DNA of 64,000 nucleotides from Chloroflexota bacterium (GTDB lineage: Bacteria > Chloroflexota > Ktedonobacteria > Ktedonobacterales > JADMIN01), in the NCBI GenBank assembly GCA_021323855.1, contig JAJPKE010000018.1, forward strand, positions 1 through 64,000, read 5' to 3'. The notes under the pieces are model-generated. The model ran no database searches and had not been told where the DNA came from. It worked only from the letters and a program-made list of their open reading frames with translations. Within the stretch, counting starts at the first letter, position 1; every line of letters starts with the position of its first letter. Shown one piece after another: positions 53,435-61,599 of this stretch. A program made the position numbers and the translations under genes.

Positions 53435-53734
53435 ATGTCGCTGCATGCGCGCTCCACCACTGTGACCATCCAATCAGACAAAATCGAAGAAGCGGTACGC
53501 ATCTATGAGGAGAGCATCAAGCCGGCTATCATGGCCCAGCAGGGCGCCAAACATTGCTATCTGTTGATAGACCGCTCCTCCGGCAAGGGTGTTTCCATCA
53601 CCATGTGGGAGAATGAGGCGGATGGCAAAGCCTATGAGGCCAGCGGCTCCTATCGTGAGCAGGTCGCCAAATTAGCGGCATTTTTCGCATCAGCGCCAGC
53701 GCTCGAAACCTACGAAGTAGCTGTCACCGCATAA
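53435..53734 (+). CDS. antibiotic biosynthesis monooxygenase (ABM)-type dimeric barrel protein
   Basis: AAAGGGGA lies seven bases before ATG 53435. The 99-residue protein has the alpha+beta ferredoxin-like barrel pattern (ARSTTVTIQSDKIEEAVRIYEES, CYLLIDRSSGKGVSITMWENEADGKAYEAS). ABM proteins often oxidise aromatic substrates or bind heme, but many have no proven activity. It is monocistronic, with a terminator behind. Confidence 0.82.
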   Translation: MSLHARSTTVTIQSDKIEEAVRIYEESIKPAIMAQQGAKHCYLLIDRSSGKGVSITMWENEADGKAYEASGSYREQVAKLAAFFASAPALETYEVAVTA

Positions 53735-53770
53735 ACTGGAAAACCGAGATTTGGCAGAATGCTCTTTGGT

Positions 53771-53819
53771 GGAGAGAGTCATGCACCGTTGAAATTGTGC
53801 CTCTCTCCATCAGTTTTTT
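53771..53819 (+). terminator. strong rho-independent terminator
   Basis: GGAGAGAG...GCAC pairs with GTGC...CTCTCTCC (53771-53808), followed by ATCAG and TTTTTT. Confidence 0.85.
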
Positions 53820-53865
53820 GATTGCATAATAATAGATAGCCAGCTTACGAAAGCGTGTGAAAATT

Positions 53866-54099
53866 ATGAGCAGATCACGACGAAAACGACCATTTCGCGG
53901 CATCACTACCTGCGAGAGCGAAAAAGAGGATAAGCAACATGCTCATCGCGCCTATCGCCACGCCGTCAAACAGCATATGAAGCTGAATCCGAAAAGCGAG
54001 ACAATTCCCAACTGGCGTGAATATTCAGATCCGTGGAGTTGGGGCAAAGATGGAAAGATGCTCATTCGGCCAGAATGGGAAAAGCTCATGAGGAAATAA
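53866..54099 (+). CDS. small conserved basic protein, 77 residues
   Basis: From ATG 53866 (MSRSRRKRPFRGITTCESEKEDKQ) the protein is basic, with YSDPWSWGKDGKMLIRPEWEK at the end. Similar small proteins with a DPW.W.KDGK motif occur as unnamed annotations in cyanobacteria and other groups, to my recollection. There is no strong ribosome site. The function is unknown. Confidence 0.65.
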   Translation: MSRSRRKRPFRGITTCESEKEDKQHAHRAYRHAVKQHMKLNPKSETIPNWREYSDPWSWGKDGKMLIRPEWEKLMRK

Positions 54100-54115
54100 T
54101 CGAGTCCAGAGTGAG

Positions 54116-54889
54116 TTATACATGCGTCTCAGGAGTGAGATAAACCAGATGCGACCATTCGACAAATCCTAGCTTCTCCGCGATTTTTCGTGATGCCCAA
54201 TTGTCCACGCTCGTACTCCAGATGGGCGTGCGCCTCTGCTGTTGCACCTGCTGGCAGACGAGGCTTGCGGCAGCCGTTGCCAGCCCCTGCCCGCGCCATT
54301 GCTCATCGGTCGCCACTGCGATATCGGCATAGCGCGCCGACTGGCAGGATGTGTGCGCCCGCGCAACGAGCCGCCCATCCACAACCGCGCCCGCTACAAA
54401 TCCTTCCGCCAGCAGCATTTGCGGCGAGCCATAGGCGGCGCCGATGCCTCCACCTGGTCCGGTCAGCGCCAATTCTACCTCGTGCGGTTGCAGCAGGCGC
54501 ACGGTTGGATGGCTATATGGGACGGCTGGCGTGGGCAGTGTGAAGAAGATTGCCTCTTCAGCGCGTAGAGTTGCGCCGCTTTCGCGTTCGATGAGCGTCC
54601 GTAGTTCTTCCGCATGGCGTGGCGCGATTCCCAGGCTCTTCCAGCCAGGAATGGACCTGATGAGCGCAGCGAGCGCGGAGACTTCTTCGCCAAACGCCAG
54701 CAGACTTCCAGGAAATAGTTCCACTATTGCGCCAGCAACGTGCGCAACATCGCCAGCGAGATAGGCGGGACACAGTTTACGGCGCAGGCGTTGCGCCGCA
54801 AACACCGTCTCTGGAATATCCTCGAGCGCATCTGCCAAGGCAACTCCTTCTTCAGCGGTGCAGCGATGTATGTCATATGAACCGGGCAT
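54116..54889 (-). CDS. GNAT family N-acetyltransferase
   Basis: ATG 54889 has AGGAGAC upstream. The 257-residue protein has a GNAT acetyl-CoA site near the end (YADIAVATDEQWRGQGLATAAASLV) followed by PIWSTSVDNWASRKIAEKLGF, as in the GNAT_acetyltran/DUF4081-like group. The N-terminal half is variable. The substrate is unknown. Confidence 0.8.
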   Translation of the reverse strand: MPGSYDIHRCTAEEGVALADALEDIPETVFAAQRLRRKLCPAYLAGDVAHVAGAIVELFPGSLLAFGEEVSALAALIRSIPGWKSLGIAPRHAEELRTLIERESGATLRAEEAIFFTLPTPAVPYSHPTVRLLQPHEVELALTGPGGGIGAAYGSPQMLLAEGFVAGAVVDGRLVARAHTSCQSARYADIAVATDEQWRGQGLATAAASLVCQQVQQQRRTPIWSTSVDNWASRKIAEKLGFVEWSHLVYLTPETHV

Positions 54890-55092
54890 ACGCCGTCTCC
54901 TCTCATTCATCATGGCTCCCTGGCATAGTTTCTCATACGAAGCCAGTATACGTGTCATGACAGATGAACCGAGCCTGCCCAATAGCGCCAATAGGCTCAT
55001 GTATGCCATATCGCACGATTCCTTGCGCAGTGCGATATACTGAGGCGCTGGCTGGTATCAGCCAAGATGTATTTGTTATGGAAAGGTATCGC

Positions 55093-55938
55093 ATGCTCTC
55101 ATCCGTGCTTTCACCTGCACGCATTCGCGGCGCGCTCGCTGATGTCGCCATTCCTGGCGCTGTTGCCCGTTCGGAGCAACAGACACGCCGCACGTTGGCG
55201 CGCGACTTGGCGCTGCTGGCGCTGGGTGCGCTGTTGGTCGTCTTCTGCCTGCTGTTGGATGACCACTTCTTACTCAAACAATCGCTGACGCTGGGTGGCG
55301 TCAGTCTTGCCAGTCACACCGTCGCCGCCGATGCGCTGATTGCGCTAGGAATGGCCGGTCTGCTGGCGCTGGATGGGCTGCCAATGGTCCCGGTGTCGCG
55401 CACACTGCTGCGTGATACGGCGCTGGTGGCCGGCGGCGTGCTGTTGATGGCGATTGCCGCGAAGATCATCATTCCGTTGCAGCCGGTGCCGATCACCGGG
55501 CAGACCTTCGGCGTGCTACTGATTGCCGCCGCGCTTGGCTGGCGACGCGGCCTGACGACGATGGCGCTCTATATCGCGCTGGGTAGCCTGGGGCTGCCGA
55601 TCTTTGCGGATGTCAGCACGCCGGCGACCTATGGCTATCTGGCGGGCTTCGCGCTGGCGGCGGTCGTGGTGGGGTTCCTGGCGGAGCGCGGCTGGGACCG
55701 CAATCTGCTGACCTCCATCCCGATGATGCTCCTGGGCGAGGTGGCGATTTATCTCTGCGGTCTGCCCTGGCTGGCACAGTTCACCGGCTGGAACCTCGTG
55801 CTGAAGTATGGTTTCTTCCCATTTGTGCTAGGTGATACCATCAAACTGCTGGCGGCGGCGCTGCTCCTGCCTGCGGCCTGGCTGCTCACCGGGCGTGCGC
55901 TGCATCAGGCGAACCGGATGAATCAGCCGCAGGTATGA
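55093..55938 (+). CDS. bioY: biotin transporter BioY
   Basis: GGAAAGG precedes ATG 55093. The 281-residue membrane protein has the BioY core AKIIIPLQPVPITGQTFGVLLIAAALGWRRG and LGLPIFAD. It is longer than usual because of an N-terminal extension with two added hydrophobic segments. BioY is the S-component of ECF biotin uptake; no EcfA/T genes adjoin it, so it acts alone or shares a distant module. Confidence 0.93.
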   Translation: MLSSVLSPARIRGALADVAIPGAVARSEQQTRRTLARDLALLALGALLVVFCLLLDDHFLLKQSLTLGGVSLASHTVAADALIALGMAGLLALDGLPMVPVSRTLLRDTALVAGGVLLMAIAAKIIIPLQPVPITGQTFGVLLIAAALGWRRGLTTMALYIALGSLGLPIFADVSTPATYGYLAGFALAAVVVGFLAERGWDRNLLTSIPMMLLGEVAIYLCGLPWLAQFTGWNLVLKYGFFPFVLGDTIKLLAAALLLPAAWLLTGRALHQANRMNQPQV

Positions 55939-55950
55939 GAGCCATTGACT

Positions 55951-56024
55951 CTCGGCTTTGAAAAGCCGGGGCACGCTGGCATCATTTCACTCACTCTACG
56001 CTCGGCTTTGAAAAGCCGGGGCAC
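55951..56024. repeat. two 24-bp hairpin repeats 50 bp apart
   Basis: Identical copies of CTCGGCTTTGAAAAGCCGGG plus GCAC lie at 55951-55974 and 56001-56024. Each forms a CGGCTT-TGAA-AAGCCG hairpin. Confidence 0.85.
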
Positions 56025-56080
56025 GGTACGAATGGTTGAAGTCTGCTAGTGCCGTTCGGGAGGACTTCAGTCCGGCAAAA

Positions 56081-56106
56081 GCGTGCGCCGGCAGTTCACT
56101 GCCGCG
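56081..56106. repeat. 26-bp repeat, copy 2
   Basis: Identical to 26928-26953. Here it precedes the thioesterase start by 23 bp, much as copy 1 precedes scpA by 27 bp. Confidence 0.9.
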
Positions 56107-56128
56107 ACCTGAATATCGAGGCCATTGC

Positions 56129-56680
56129 ATGAATACGGAACACGACACGCCACAGGGCGCACAGCCCACGAACGGCGACGAGACGCAGCCGGCCAATACG
56201 CAGGCTCAGCCGCCGCGCGCCTTCTTTGAGTATTGGAACCAGATGGACATGCTCAGTTGGATGGGCGCGCGCATCACGGAGAGCGCCGACGGCCACGCCA
56301 CTGTCTACTTCGAGCCGGACAGCCACCATCGCGGCGCTGGCATTGGTGGGCGCGCGGTGACGGGCGCAGTGCAAGCGTACATCTTCGATATCGTCACCGG
56401 CGCGGCGGTGGCTTCGCTGGCGCATGGCCTCAAGCCGCAGGTGACGGTCAAGTTGGATGTGACGTTCGAGTATCCCGCCTACGATGCGCCGCTGACCTTC
56501 GAGGCGCATGTGCAGAGCGGCGGCAAGCAGATCATCTTCGTTGAGGGGCTGTGCCGCGACACCAATGGGCGTGTCTGTTCCCGTGCCACCGCCATCTATC
56601 GCCGCTTCGATCATCGTATCGAAGTGCCCGATGCCCTCAAAGAACTGATGAAAAACCACCAGGACGCAGCCGGCGAATGA
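56129..56680 (+). CDS. hotdog-fold thioesterase (PaaI/YiiD-like)
   Basis: The start ATG 56129 follows ATCGAGG. The 183-residue protein has a hotdog domain: GIGGRAVTGAVQAYIFDIVTGAAVASL and VTVKLDVTFEYPAY, with no obvious extra domain. It should hydrolyse an acyl-CoA thioester. The methyltransferase start at 56701 (or overlapping 56677) follows directly. Confidence 0.78.
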   Translation: MNTEHDTPQGAQPTNGDETQPANTQAQPPRAFFEYWNQMDMLSWMGARITESADGHATVYFEPDSHHRGAGIGGRAVTGAVQAYIFDIVTGAAVASLAHGLKPQVTVKLDVTFEYPAYDAPLTFEAHVQSGGKQIIFVEGLCRDTNGRVCSRATAIYRRFDHRIEVPDALKELMKNHQDAAGE

Positions 56681-56700
56681 GTGGAGAAAGACGGGACTCC

Positions 56701-57513
56701 ATGACTCGTGCGACCGATCAGGAGTATCTGCTGAGCCAGCAGTATCACAATGGCGCGCGCCTCTCGGTGCGTGGCAGGTTGCATGCGCGCTTCCGCACCA
56801 ATCCCGATGGCTGGTTCGCCTGGATGTTCGATCAGATGCGCATCGCACCGGAGAGCCGTATCCTCGAACTTGGCTGTGGACTTGGCTGGCTCTGGCTGCG
56901 CAACCGGGCGCGCATTCCGGCTGGCTGGGATATCACGCTCTCGGACTTCTCGCAGGGCATGCTTGCTGAGACACAGCAGCGGCTGCAAGACGTGCCGCAT
57001 CAGTTCGCCTACGCTGTCGTGGATGCGCAGGCCATCCCCTATCCAGACGCCAGCTTCGACGCCGTGATTGCCGATCACATGCTCTATCATGTGCCGGACC
57101 GCGCCAGGGCCATCGCTGAGGTGCGGCGCGTCCTCAAGCCGGGTGGGCGCTTCTACGCCTCCACCATCAGCCGGGAGCATTTCCGCGCGCTGGCCGCGCT
57201 CGTCTCCGGTCACGCGCCGGACGACGCCATGGTGGACCAGCGTTTTCCCTTCAACCTGGAAAACGGCGGCGCGCAACTGGCGGCGTCCTTCGCACACGTC
57301 ACGCTGCACCGGCACGAGGATACGCTGGTGGTAACTGAGGCCGGGCCGCTCGTCGCGTACTTGGCCTCGCTCTCATCCATGTCCGCCAGCGACACCACCA
57401 CAGATACCACGGAAGCCGCTCTCGCCGCACTCACCAGCCGCTTACAGACGCTCATCACAGCGGAAGGCGCGATACGCATCCCCAACGATGCGGGATTGTT
57501 CGAGGCGTGGTGA
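56701..57513 (+). CDS. SAM-dependent methyltransferase
   Basis: ATG 56701 has GGAGAAAG ten bases upstream; ATG 56677 overlaps the thioesterase stop. The protein has a class I core: ILELGCGLGWLWL, ITLSDFSQGMLAE, VVDAQAIPYPDASFDAVIADHMLYHV and RVLKPGGRFY. The substrate is unknown. Its stop lies in a short palindrome shared with the convergent Gfo/Idh gene. Confidence 0.85.
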   Translation: MTRATDQEYLLSQQYHNGARLSVRGRLHARFRTNPDGWFAWMFDQMRIAPESRILELGCGLGWLWLRNRARIPAGWDITLSDFSQGMLAETQQRLQDVPHQFAYAVVDAQAIPYPDASFDAVIADHMLYHVPDRARAIAEVRRVLKPGGRFYASTISREHFRALAALVSGHAPDDAMVDQRFPFNLENGGAQLAASFAHVTLHRHEDTLVVTEAGPLVAYLASLSSMSASDTTTDTTEAALAALTSRLQTLITAEGAIRIPNDAGLFEAW

Positions 57514-57525
57514 GGTCCTACCACG
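57506..57525. terminator. palindrome spanning two convergent stop codons
   Basis: CGTGGT-G-AGG / CCT-ACCACG forms a 9-bp hairpin that contains the methyltransferase TGA and the Gfo/Idh TAG. The gap between the genes is 4 bp. It resembles the core of the TAGACCTCACC family. Confidence 0.5.
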
Positions 57526-58525
57526 GGCGCTGATAGCCTGCTGCGGCGTAGATCGCTTCGATGACCTGCGCCTGCTCGATGGCGTCTTCGGGCGCAATCG
57601 CCAGCGGCGCACCGCTGCGTACACATTCGGCGAAATGCTCGACTTCGAGCCGGTAGTGATTTGCCTCGGCGAAGCGGCGCTCGATACTCTCATTGTCGCG
57701 TTCCAGCCGCACCACTGTCTCGTTCGTTCCTGGCGTAAAGGGACGAGGCAGCAGTATTCGTCCCTCATCGCCAACGATCTCAGCAAACTGATGCCAAGCG
57801 AGCGCAAAGCTCGAATCAATGACGCCGAAGCGCCCCTCGCCAAAGTCCAGCACGGCGGCCATTGTGCGCTCGACCTCACTCTCCGCCGGCACATCCACCC
57901 GCGCCGCGACCACCTGCGGCGCGCCGCCGAAGACCGCGCGACAGAAGTTGAGCGGATAGCAGCCGACATCCATCAGCGAGCCGCCCGCTAAACTCGCCGA
58001 AAGGCGGATATTCTCGCCGCGATCACTCAGATCAAAAGCGAAGGCGCTGCGCACGATGCGGACACGGCCAATAGCGCCGGATGCGGCCTGTTCCAGCGCC
58101 CAGCGTATCTGCGGATGAAAGCGATACATGAAGGCTTCCAGCAGCAACACCCCAGCATCGCGGCAGGCGTCGCGCATGGCGATGGACTCCTCCGGTGTCG
58201 CACCCAGCGGCTTCTCGCAGAGGACGTGCTTGCCGGCACGCGCCGCGCGAATGGTCCACTCCGCATGGAGCGCATTGGGCAGCGGAATGTAGACTGCCTC
58301 GATATCCGGGTCCGCCAGCAACTCCTCATAGCTGCCATAGGCTCGCGCGCCCGGCGCCTGCGCCGCCACCAGACGCTCCGCTGCCGCCAGATCGCGGCTG
58401 GCAATCGCCGCGACGCGCCCGTTCTGCGAGGTCTGAATCGCCGGAATGACCAACTTCACACCGATGTTCGCCGTGCTGAGGATGCCCCAACATACCGGAT
58501 CGTTCGTGCCCGCTGTGCCTGCCAT
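57518..58525 (-). CDS. Gfo/Idh/MocA-family oxidoreductase
   Basis: The 335-residue protein has an N-terminal Rossmann fold (WGILSTANIGVKLVIPA, YIPLPNALHAEW, HVLCEKPLG) and a C-terminal domain with FMYRFHPQ and GSLMDVGCYPLNFCR. EKP and the DxGxxxx pattern are the family's catalytic hallmarks. It oxidises or reduces a sugar or related polyol with NAD(P). The substrate is unknown. Confidence 0.9.
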   Translation of the reverse strand: MAGTAGTNDPVCWGILSTANIGVKLVIPAIQTSQNGRVAAIASRDLAAAERLVAAQAPGARAYGSYEELLADPDIEAVYIPLPNALHAEWTIRAARAGKHVLCEKPLGATPEESIAMRDACRDAGVLLLEAFMYRFHPQIRWALEQAASGAIGRVRIVRSAFAFDLSDRGENIRLSASLAGGSLMDVGCYPLNFCRAVFGGAPQVVAARVDVPAESEVERTMAAVLDFGEGRFGVIDSSFALAWHQFAEIVGDEGRILLPRPFTPGTNETVVRLERDNESIERRFAEANHYRLEVEHFAECVRSGAPLAIAPEDAIEQAQVIEAIYAAAGYQRPW

Positions 58526-58852
58526 ACGCTCACTTCATCCCTTCTGTTCGATCATTTGCTTACGCTCTTCACGCGAGTTCTGCTCACTATTATGCCTGTA
58601 TTATGCAATTATGCGATGCACCGGCTCTGGTACGAAAGATGCTGCTTACAGGCTGCGATTGTCGTGCGTTGGAACAACCGGAACGATACGCGGCGATTCC
58701 AGGGAAACCCGCCAGCAGACCGTAAAAAGGCATAGTGATTGCATTCGCCTTGCCAACCGGCATCTTCTCGCTATCATATACAGTGTGACATCAGAACACG
58801 CGAACGCTGGGTGATTTCCCCAACATGTCGTTTATTGCAGAAAGGTGCCGTC
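58526..58852. other. Intergenic region, 327 bp
   Basis: This is the space between divergent genes. TATACA near 58778 may be part of a promoter for plsY. I see no gene or clear repeat. Confidence 0.5.
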
Positions 58853-59515
58853 GTGATTTCGACAACGCTGGCGCTCATGCTCTGCGCCTATCTCATCGGC
58901 TCGATCCCGTTCTCGCACCTGATCGCACGCTGGCGCACCGGCTTGAATCTGCGCGATGTGGGCGAGGGCAACGTTGGCAGCCGCAATGTCTGGCATGTCG
59001 TGGGGCCGGCCTGGGGCATCCTGGCTGGCGTATTCGACGTGCTGAAGGGTTTCGTCTGTTATCTGGTTGCCAGTGCGCTGTTGCCCACGGCGGGCGCGCT
59101 GGCGGTGGGCGTGGCTGTGCTGCTGGGACATCAGTTCCCCATCTTTCTGCGCGGGCGCGGCGGCAAAGGGCTGGCGACGGCGCTGGGTGTGCTGCTGGCC
59201 GTCTCGCCGCTATCTACGCTCACCGGTCTGACGATTTTCGTGCTGGCAAGCCTTGCGCTGCGCAATTTCAACACCAGCGTCGTGCCCGGTATCATCGCTA
59301 TCATCGTGCTGCCGCCGCTTTTTCATCAGCCGCTCTGGGTTTCGGTCTATGCGCTGGGTGTCGCGTTGTTGCTGGCGCTGAAAAAGGCGCTCGATCACCA
59401 ACACGACGAGCAGGTCTGGGCTACCCATCCCTGGCAGGGCGGCGCAACACCCGGCTTTAGCCGGGCCAGCGACGATAACACATCTGTGCCCCAGCACGAA
59501 ACGCCGCAGAACTGA
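58853..59515 (+). CDS. plsY: glycerol-3-phosphate acyltransferase PlsY
   Basis: I place the start at GTG 58853, with AGAAAGG seven bases upstream. The 220-residue membrane protein has the three PlsY motifs: YLIGSIPFSHLIA, GSRNVWHVVGPAWGILAGVFDVLKG and GHQFPIFLRGRGGKGLAT. It acylates glycerol-3-phosphate from acyl-phosphate, the first step of phospholipid synthesis. The C-terminal tail of about 45 residues is polar and extra. plsC lies elsewhere in the window. Confidence 0.93.
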   Translation: MISTTLALMLCAYLIGSIPFSHLIARWRTGLNLRDVGEGNVGSRNVWHVVGPAWGILAGVFDVLKGFVCYLVASALLPTAGALAVGVAVLLGHQFPIFLRGRGGKGLATALGVLLAVSPLSTLTGLTIFVLASLALRNFNTSVVPGIIAIIVLPPLFHQPLWVSVYALGVALLLALKKALDHQHDEQVWATHPWQGGATPGFSRASDDNTSVPQHETPQN

Positions 59516-59567
59516 CGAATCTGCTGAATCTGATACATTCGCTTACATTCGCTGAGATGAGCCACAT

Positions 59568-61262
59568 ATGCTGATTTATCTCTATCAAGGGGTTGCCATC
59601 CTCATTCTGGTTGCCATCCTTGCCAATACACTGGTGAACTTCTGGTGGCTGAGGGCAACTGGCGCGCGTTCCGCTGCACAGCCGTCCCCAGCGCATGAGC
59701 CATTGGTCTCCATCCTCATTCCCGCGCGCAATGAAGCGCGTAGCATTGTGGGCTGTGTCGAGTCGCTCTTGGGGCAGACGTATCCGCGCTGTGAAATCGT
59801 GGTGCTGGATGACCACAGCGAGGATGAGACGGCGGCGTTGGTCTCCGAACTGGCCGCGCGGCATCCCACAGTGCGCCTGCTACACGGCAAACCGCTATTG
59901 CCGGGCTGGCACGGCAAAGCCTACGCCTGTGCGCAACTGGCCTGCGCCGCGCGTGGCGAGTGGCTGCTCTTCGTAGACGCCGATACGGTACACGCGCCGG
60001 ACTGCGTGGCGACGGCGCTACGGGCCGCCGAGCAGCAGCACGCTGATTTGGTGACGATGATGCCACAGTTGGAGACGGGCAGCTTTGGCGAGGCATTGCT
60101 CGTGCCGACCATTCCTATCGCCTTCGGGTCGTTCTTGCCGCTGGGCCTGGTGATGCGGCATCCCGCGCCGCTGCTGGCGGGGGCGCTGGGGCAATTCCTG
60201 CTCTTTCGCCGCGCGATGTATGAGCAGATCGGCGGACATGCCAGCGTCCGCACGGATATCGTGGAAGATGTGCAACTGAGCCGCCTGGTGAAGCGGCAGC
60301 GCGGGCGGGTCGTCTGGATAGATGGCACACGGCTGATGCGCGTGCGCATGTATCATGGGCTACGCGAAGCGTGGCGCGGTCTCGCCAAGAGTTCCTTCGC
60401 CGCAATAGACAATTCCTGGCTGGGGTTGCTGATCGGGCTACCGCTCTGCGCTGCGCTTTTTCTCGTCCCCTATGCGCTGCTCGTGGCTGGTCTCGTCACA
60501 CGCCAGTTCTCACCGGTGTTCTTCTGGCTGCCGCTGGCGCAGATCGCTTTGATGATTGGCACGCACTGGCTGCTGCTGGCGCGTTTCCGCCTGCCGCGCC
60601 GCATGGCTCTCCTGTATGCCGGAACCATCCTTGCCATCATGCTCTTCACCACCTACGCCGCGTTCCGCACGACATTTGGCCGGGGCGTCGCCTGGAAAGG
60701 ACGCACGTATCAGTTCGCGCCGGCATCCGCAACACCGCATGGCCCACCTAGTCTTGCAACGGCGCAGCGTCTCCGGCTAGCGGCGGCGCTTTCGGTGGTG
60801 CGGCTACCCGTCGCGCTGGGGTTGGTTGTACTGGGCTGGGCGCGCGGCAACGCTCAGCCACCCATCGCGGTGGCGCTGCTGCTCACCGGGTGGTCGCTTG
60901 CGCTGGTAGAGTATGCGCTCCGCGACCACAGGCTTGGCGCTGCCGGTTCGCTGGCGGATGCGCTGGGCGGTGTGGCAAGCCTGGCGTATTTGCGGCTGAG
61001 CGGATTGCTCTCTATCGGAGTCGTCCTGCTGGCGCTGCTCATCGCGCTGGTCTGTGTACGCCTCTTCCGCTGGCAGGTGGCGGCGGCGGTCGCCTCGATT
61101 CTGCTGGGCAGCGTCTTGCTCGTGACCGTCGGCGTCTATGCGCCAACCCACAATCTCTTGCTTCTCGCCTGGTTCGCCGGACTCGTGCTGCTTTCCAGCC
61201 GCTCAGCCGCGCATCTGCTGAATCAGCTCAACCAGTGGTTCCAGCATCTCCGCTCCTCGTGA
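59568..61262 (+). CDS. GT2 glycosyltransferase fused to a degenerate CDP-alcohol-transferase-like domain
   Basis: The 564-residue protein begins with one membrane segment and a GT2 domain (VSILIPARNEARSIVGCVESLLGQTYP, FVDADTVHA, EDVQLSRLVKRQRGR), with two further membrane helices, like the CrtQ/HpnI group. From about residue 400 a second membrane domain starts LRLAAALSVVRLPVALGLVVLG and contains RDHRLGAAGSLADALGG, similar in layout to CDP-alcohol phosphatidyltransferases but lacking the full DG..AR...D..D motif. It may make a glycosylated lipid; the second domain could be non-catalytic. Confidence 0.8.
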   Translation: MLIYLYQGVAILILVAILANTLVNFWWLRATGARSAAQPSPAHEPLVSILIPARNEARSIVGCVESLLGQTYPRCEIVVLDDHSEDETAALVSELAARHPTVRLLHGKPLLPGWHGKAYACAQLACAARGEWLLFVDADTVHAPDCVATALRAAEQQHADLVTMMPQLETGSFGEALLVPTIPIAFGSFLPLGLVMRHPAPLLAGALGQFLLFRRAMYEQIGGHASVRTDIVEDVQLSRLVKRQRGRVVWIDGTRLMRVRMYHGLREAWRGLAKSSFAAIDNSWLGLLIGLPLCAALFLVPYALLVAGLVTRQFSPVFFWLPLAQIALMIGTHWLLLARFRLPRRMALLYAGTILAIMLFTTYAAFRTTFGRGVAWKGRTYQFAPASATPHGPPSLATAQRLRLAAALSVVRLPVALGLVVLGWARGNAQPPIAVALLLTGWSLALVEYALRDHRLGAAGSLADALGGVASLAYLRLSGLLSIGVVLLALLIALVCVRLFRWQVAAAVASILLGSVLLVTVGVYAPTHNLLLLAWFAGLVLLSSRSAAHLLNQLNQWFQHLRSS

Positions 61263-61599
61263 TCCCCCCTGATCCCTCATATATTCGCCACTTTCGAGTC
61301 GCTGGTTGCCGGTTACTGCTCAGCTTGCTATGCGCTGGTGAGGCGTTGTATTCCTGTTGGATGGATGAGGCGGAAGGGCGCGCGGTAGTCAGTAATCTTG
61401 ATTATTTCACGTTTCACACGACTATTGGCAACGGGTGCCTATGTAAAAACGGCATGGACGTTGCGGTTAACGTTGGTGTCGTGTACATGGTGGGGCTGTG
61501 TGGCCGACGACGTTGGATTTGTCGCGGATGTGGGCAAATAAGGCAGTGTGAGAACGTCGAGCGGCTCATGCCCCCGAAGGGAATTGGAGGCAAAACACG
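61263..61599. other. Intergenic region, 337 bp
   Basis: No gene or known repeat is visible. A GGAGG ribosome site for the next gene lies at its end. Confidence 0.5.
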
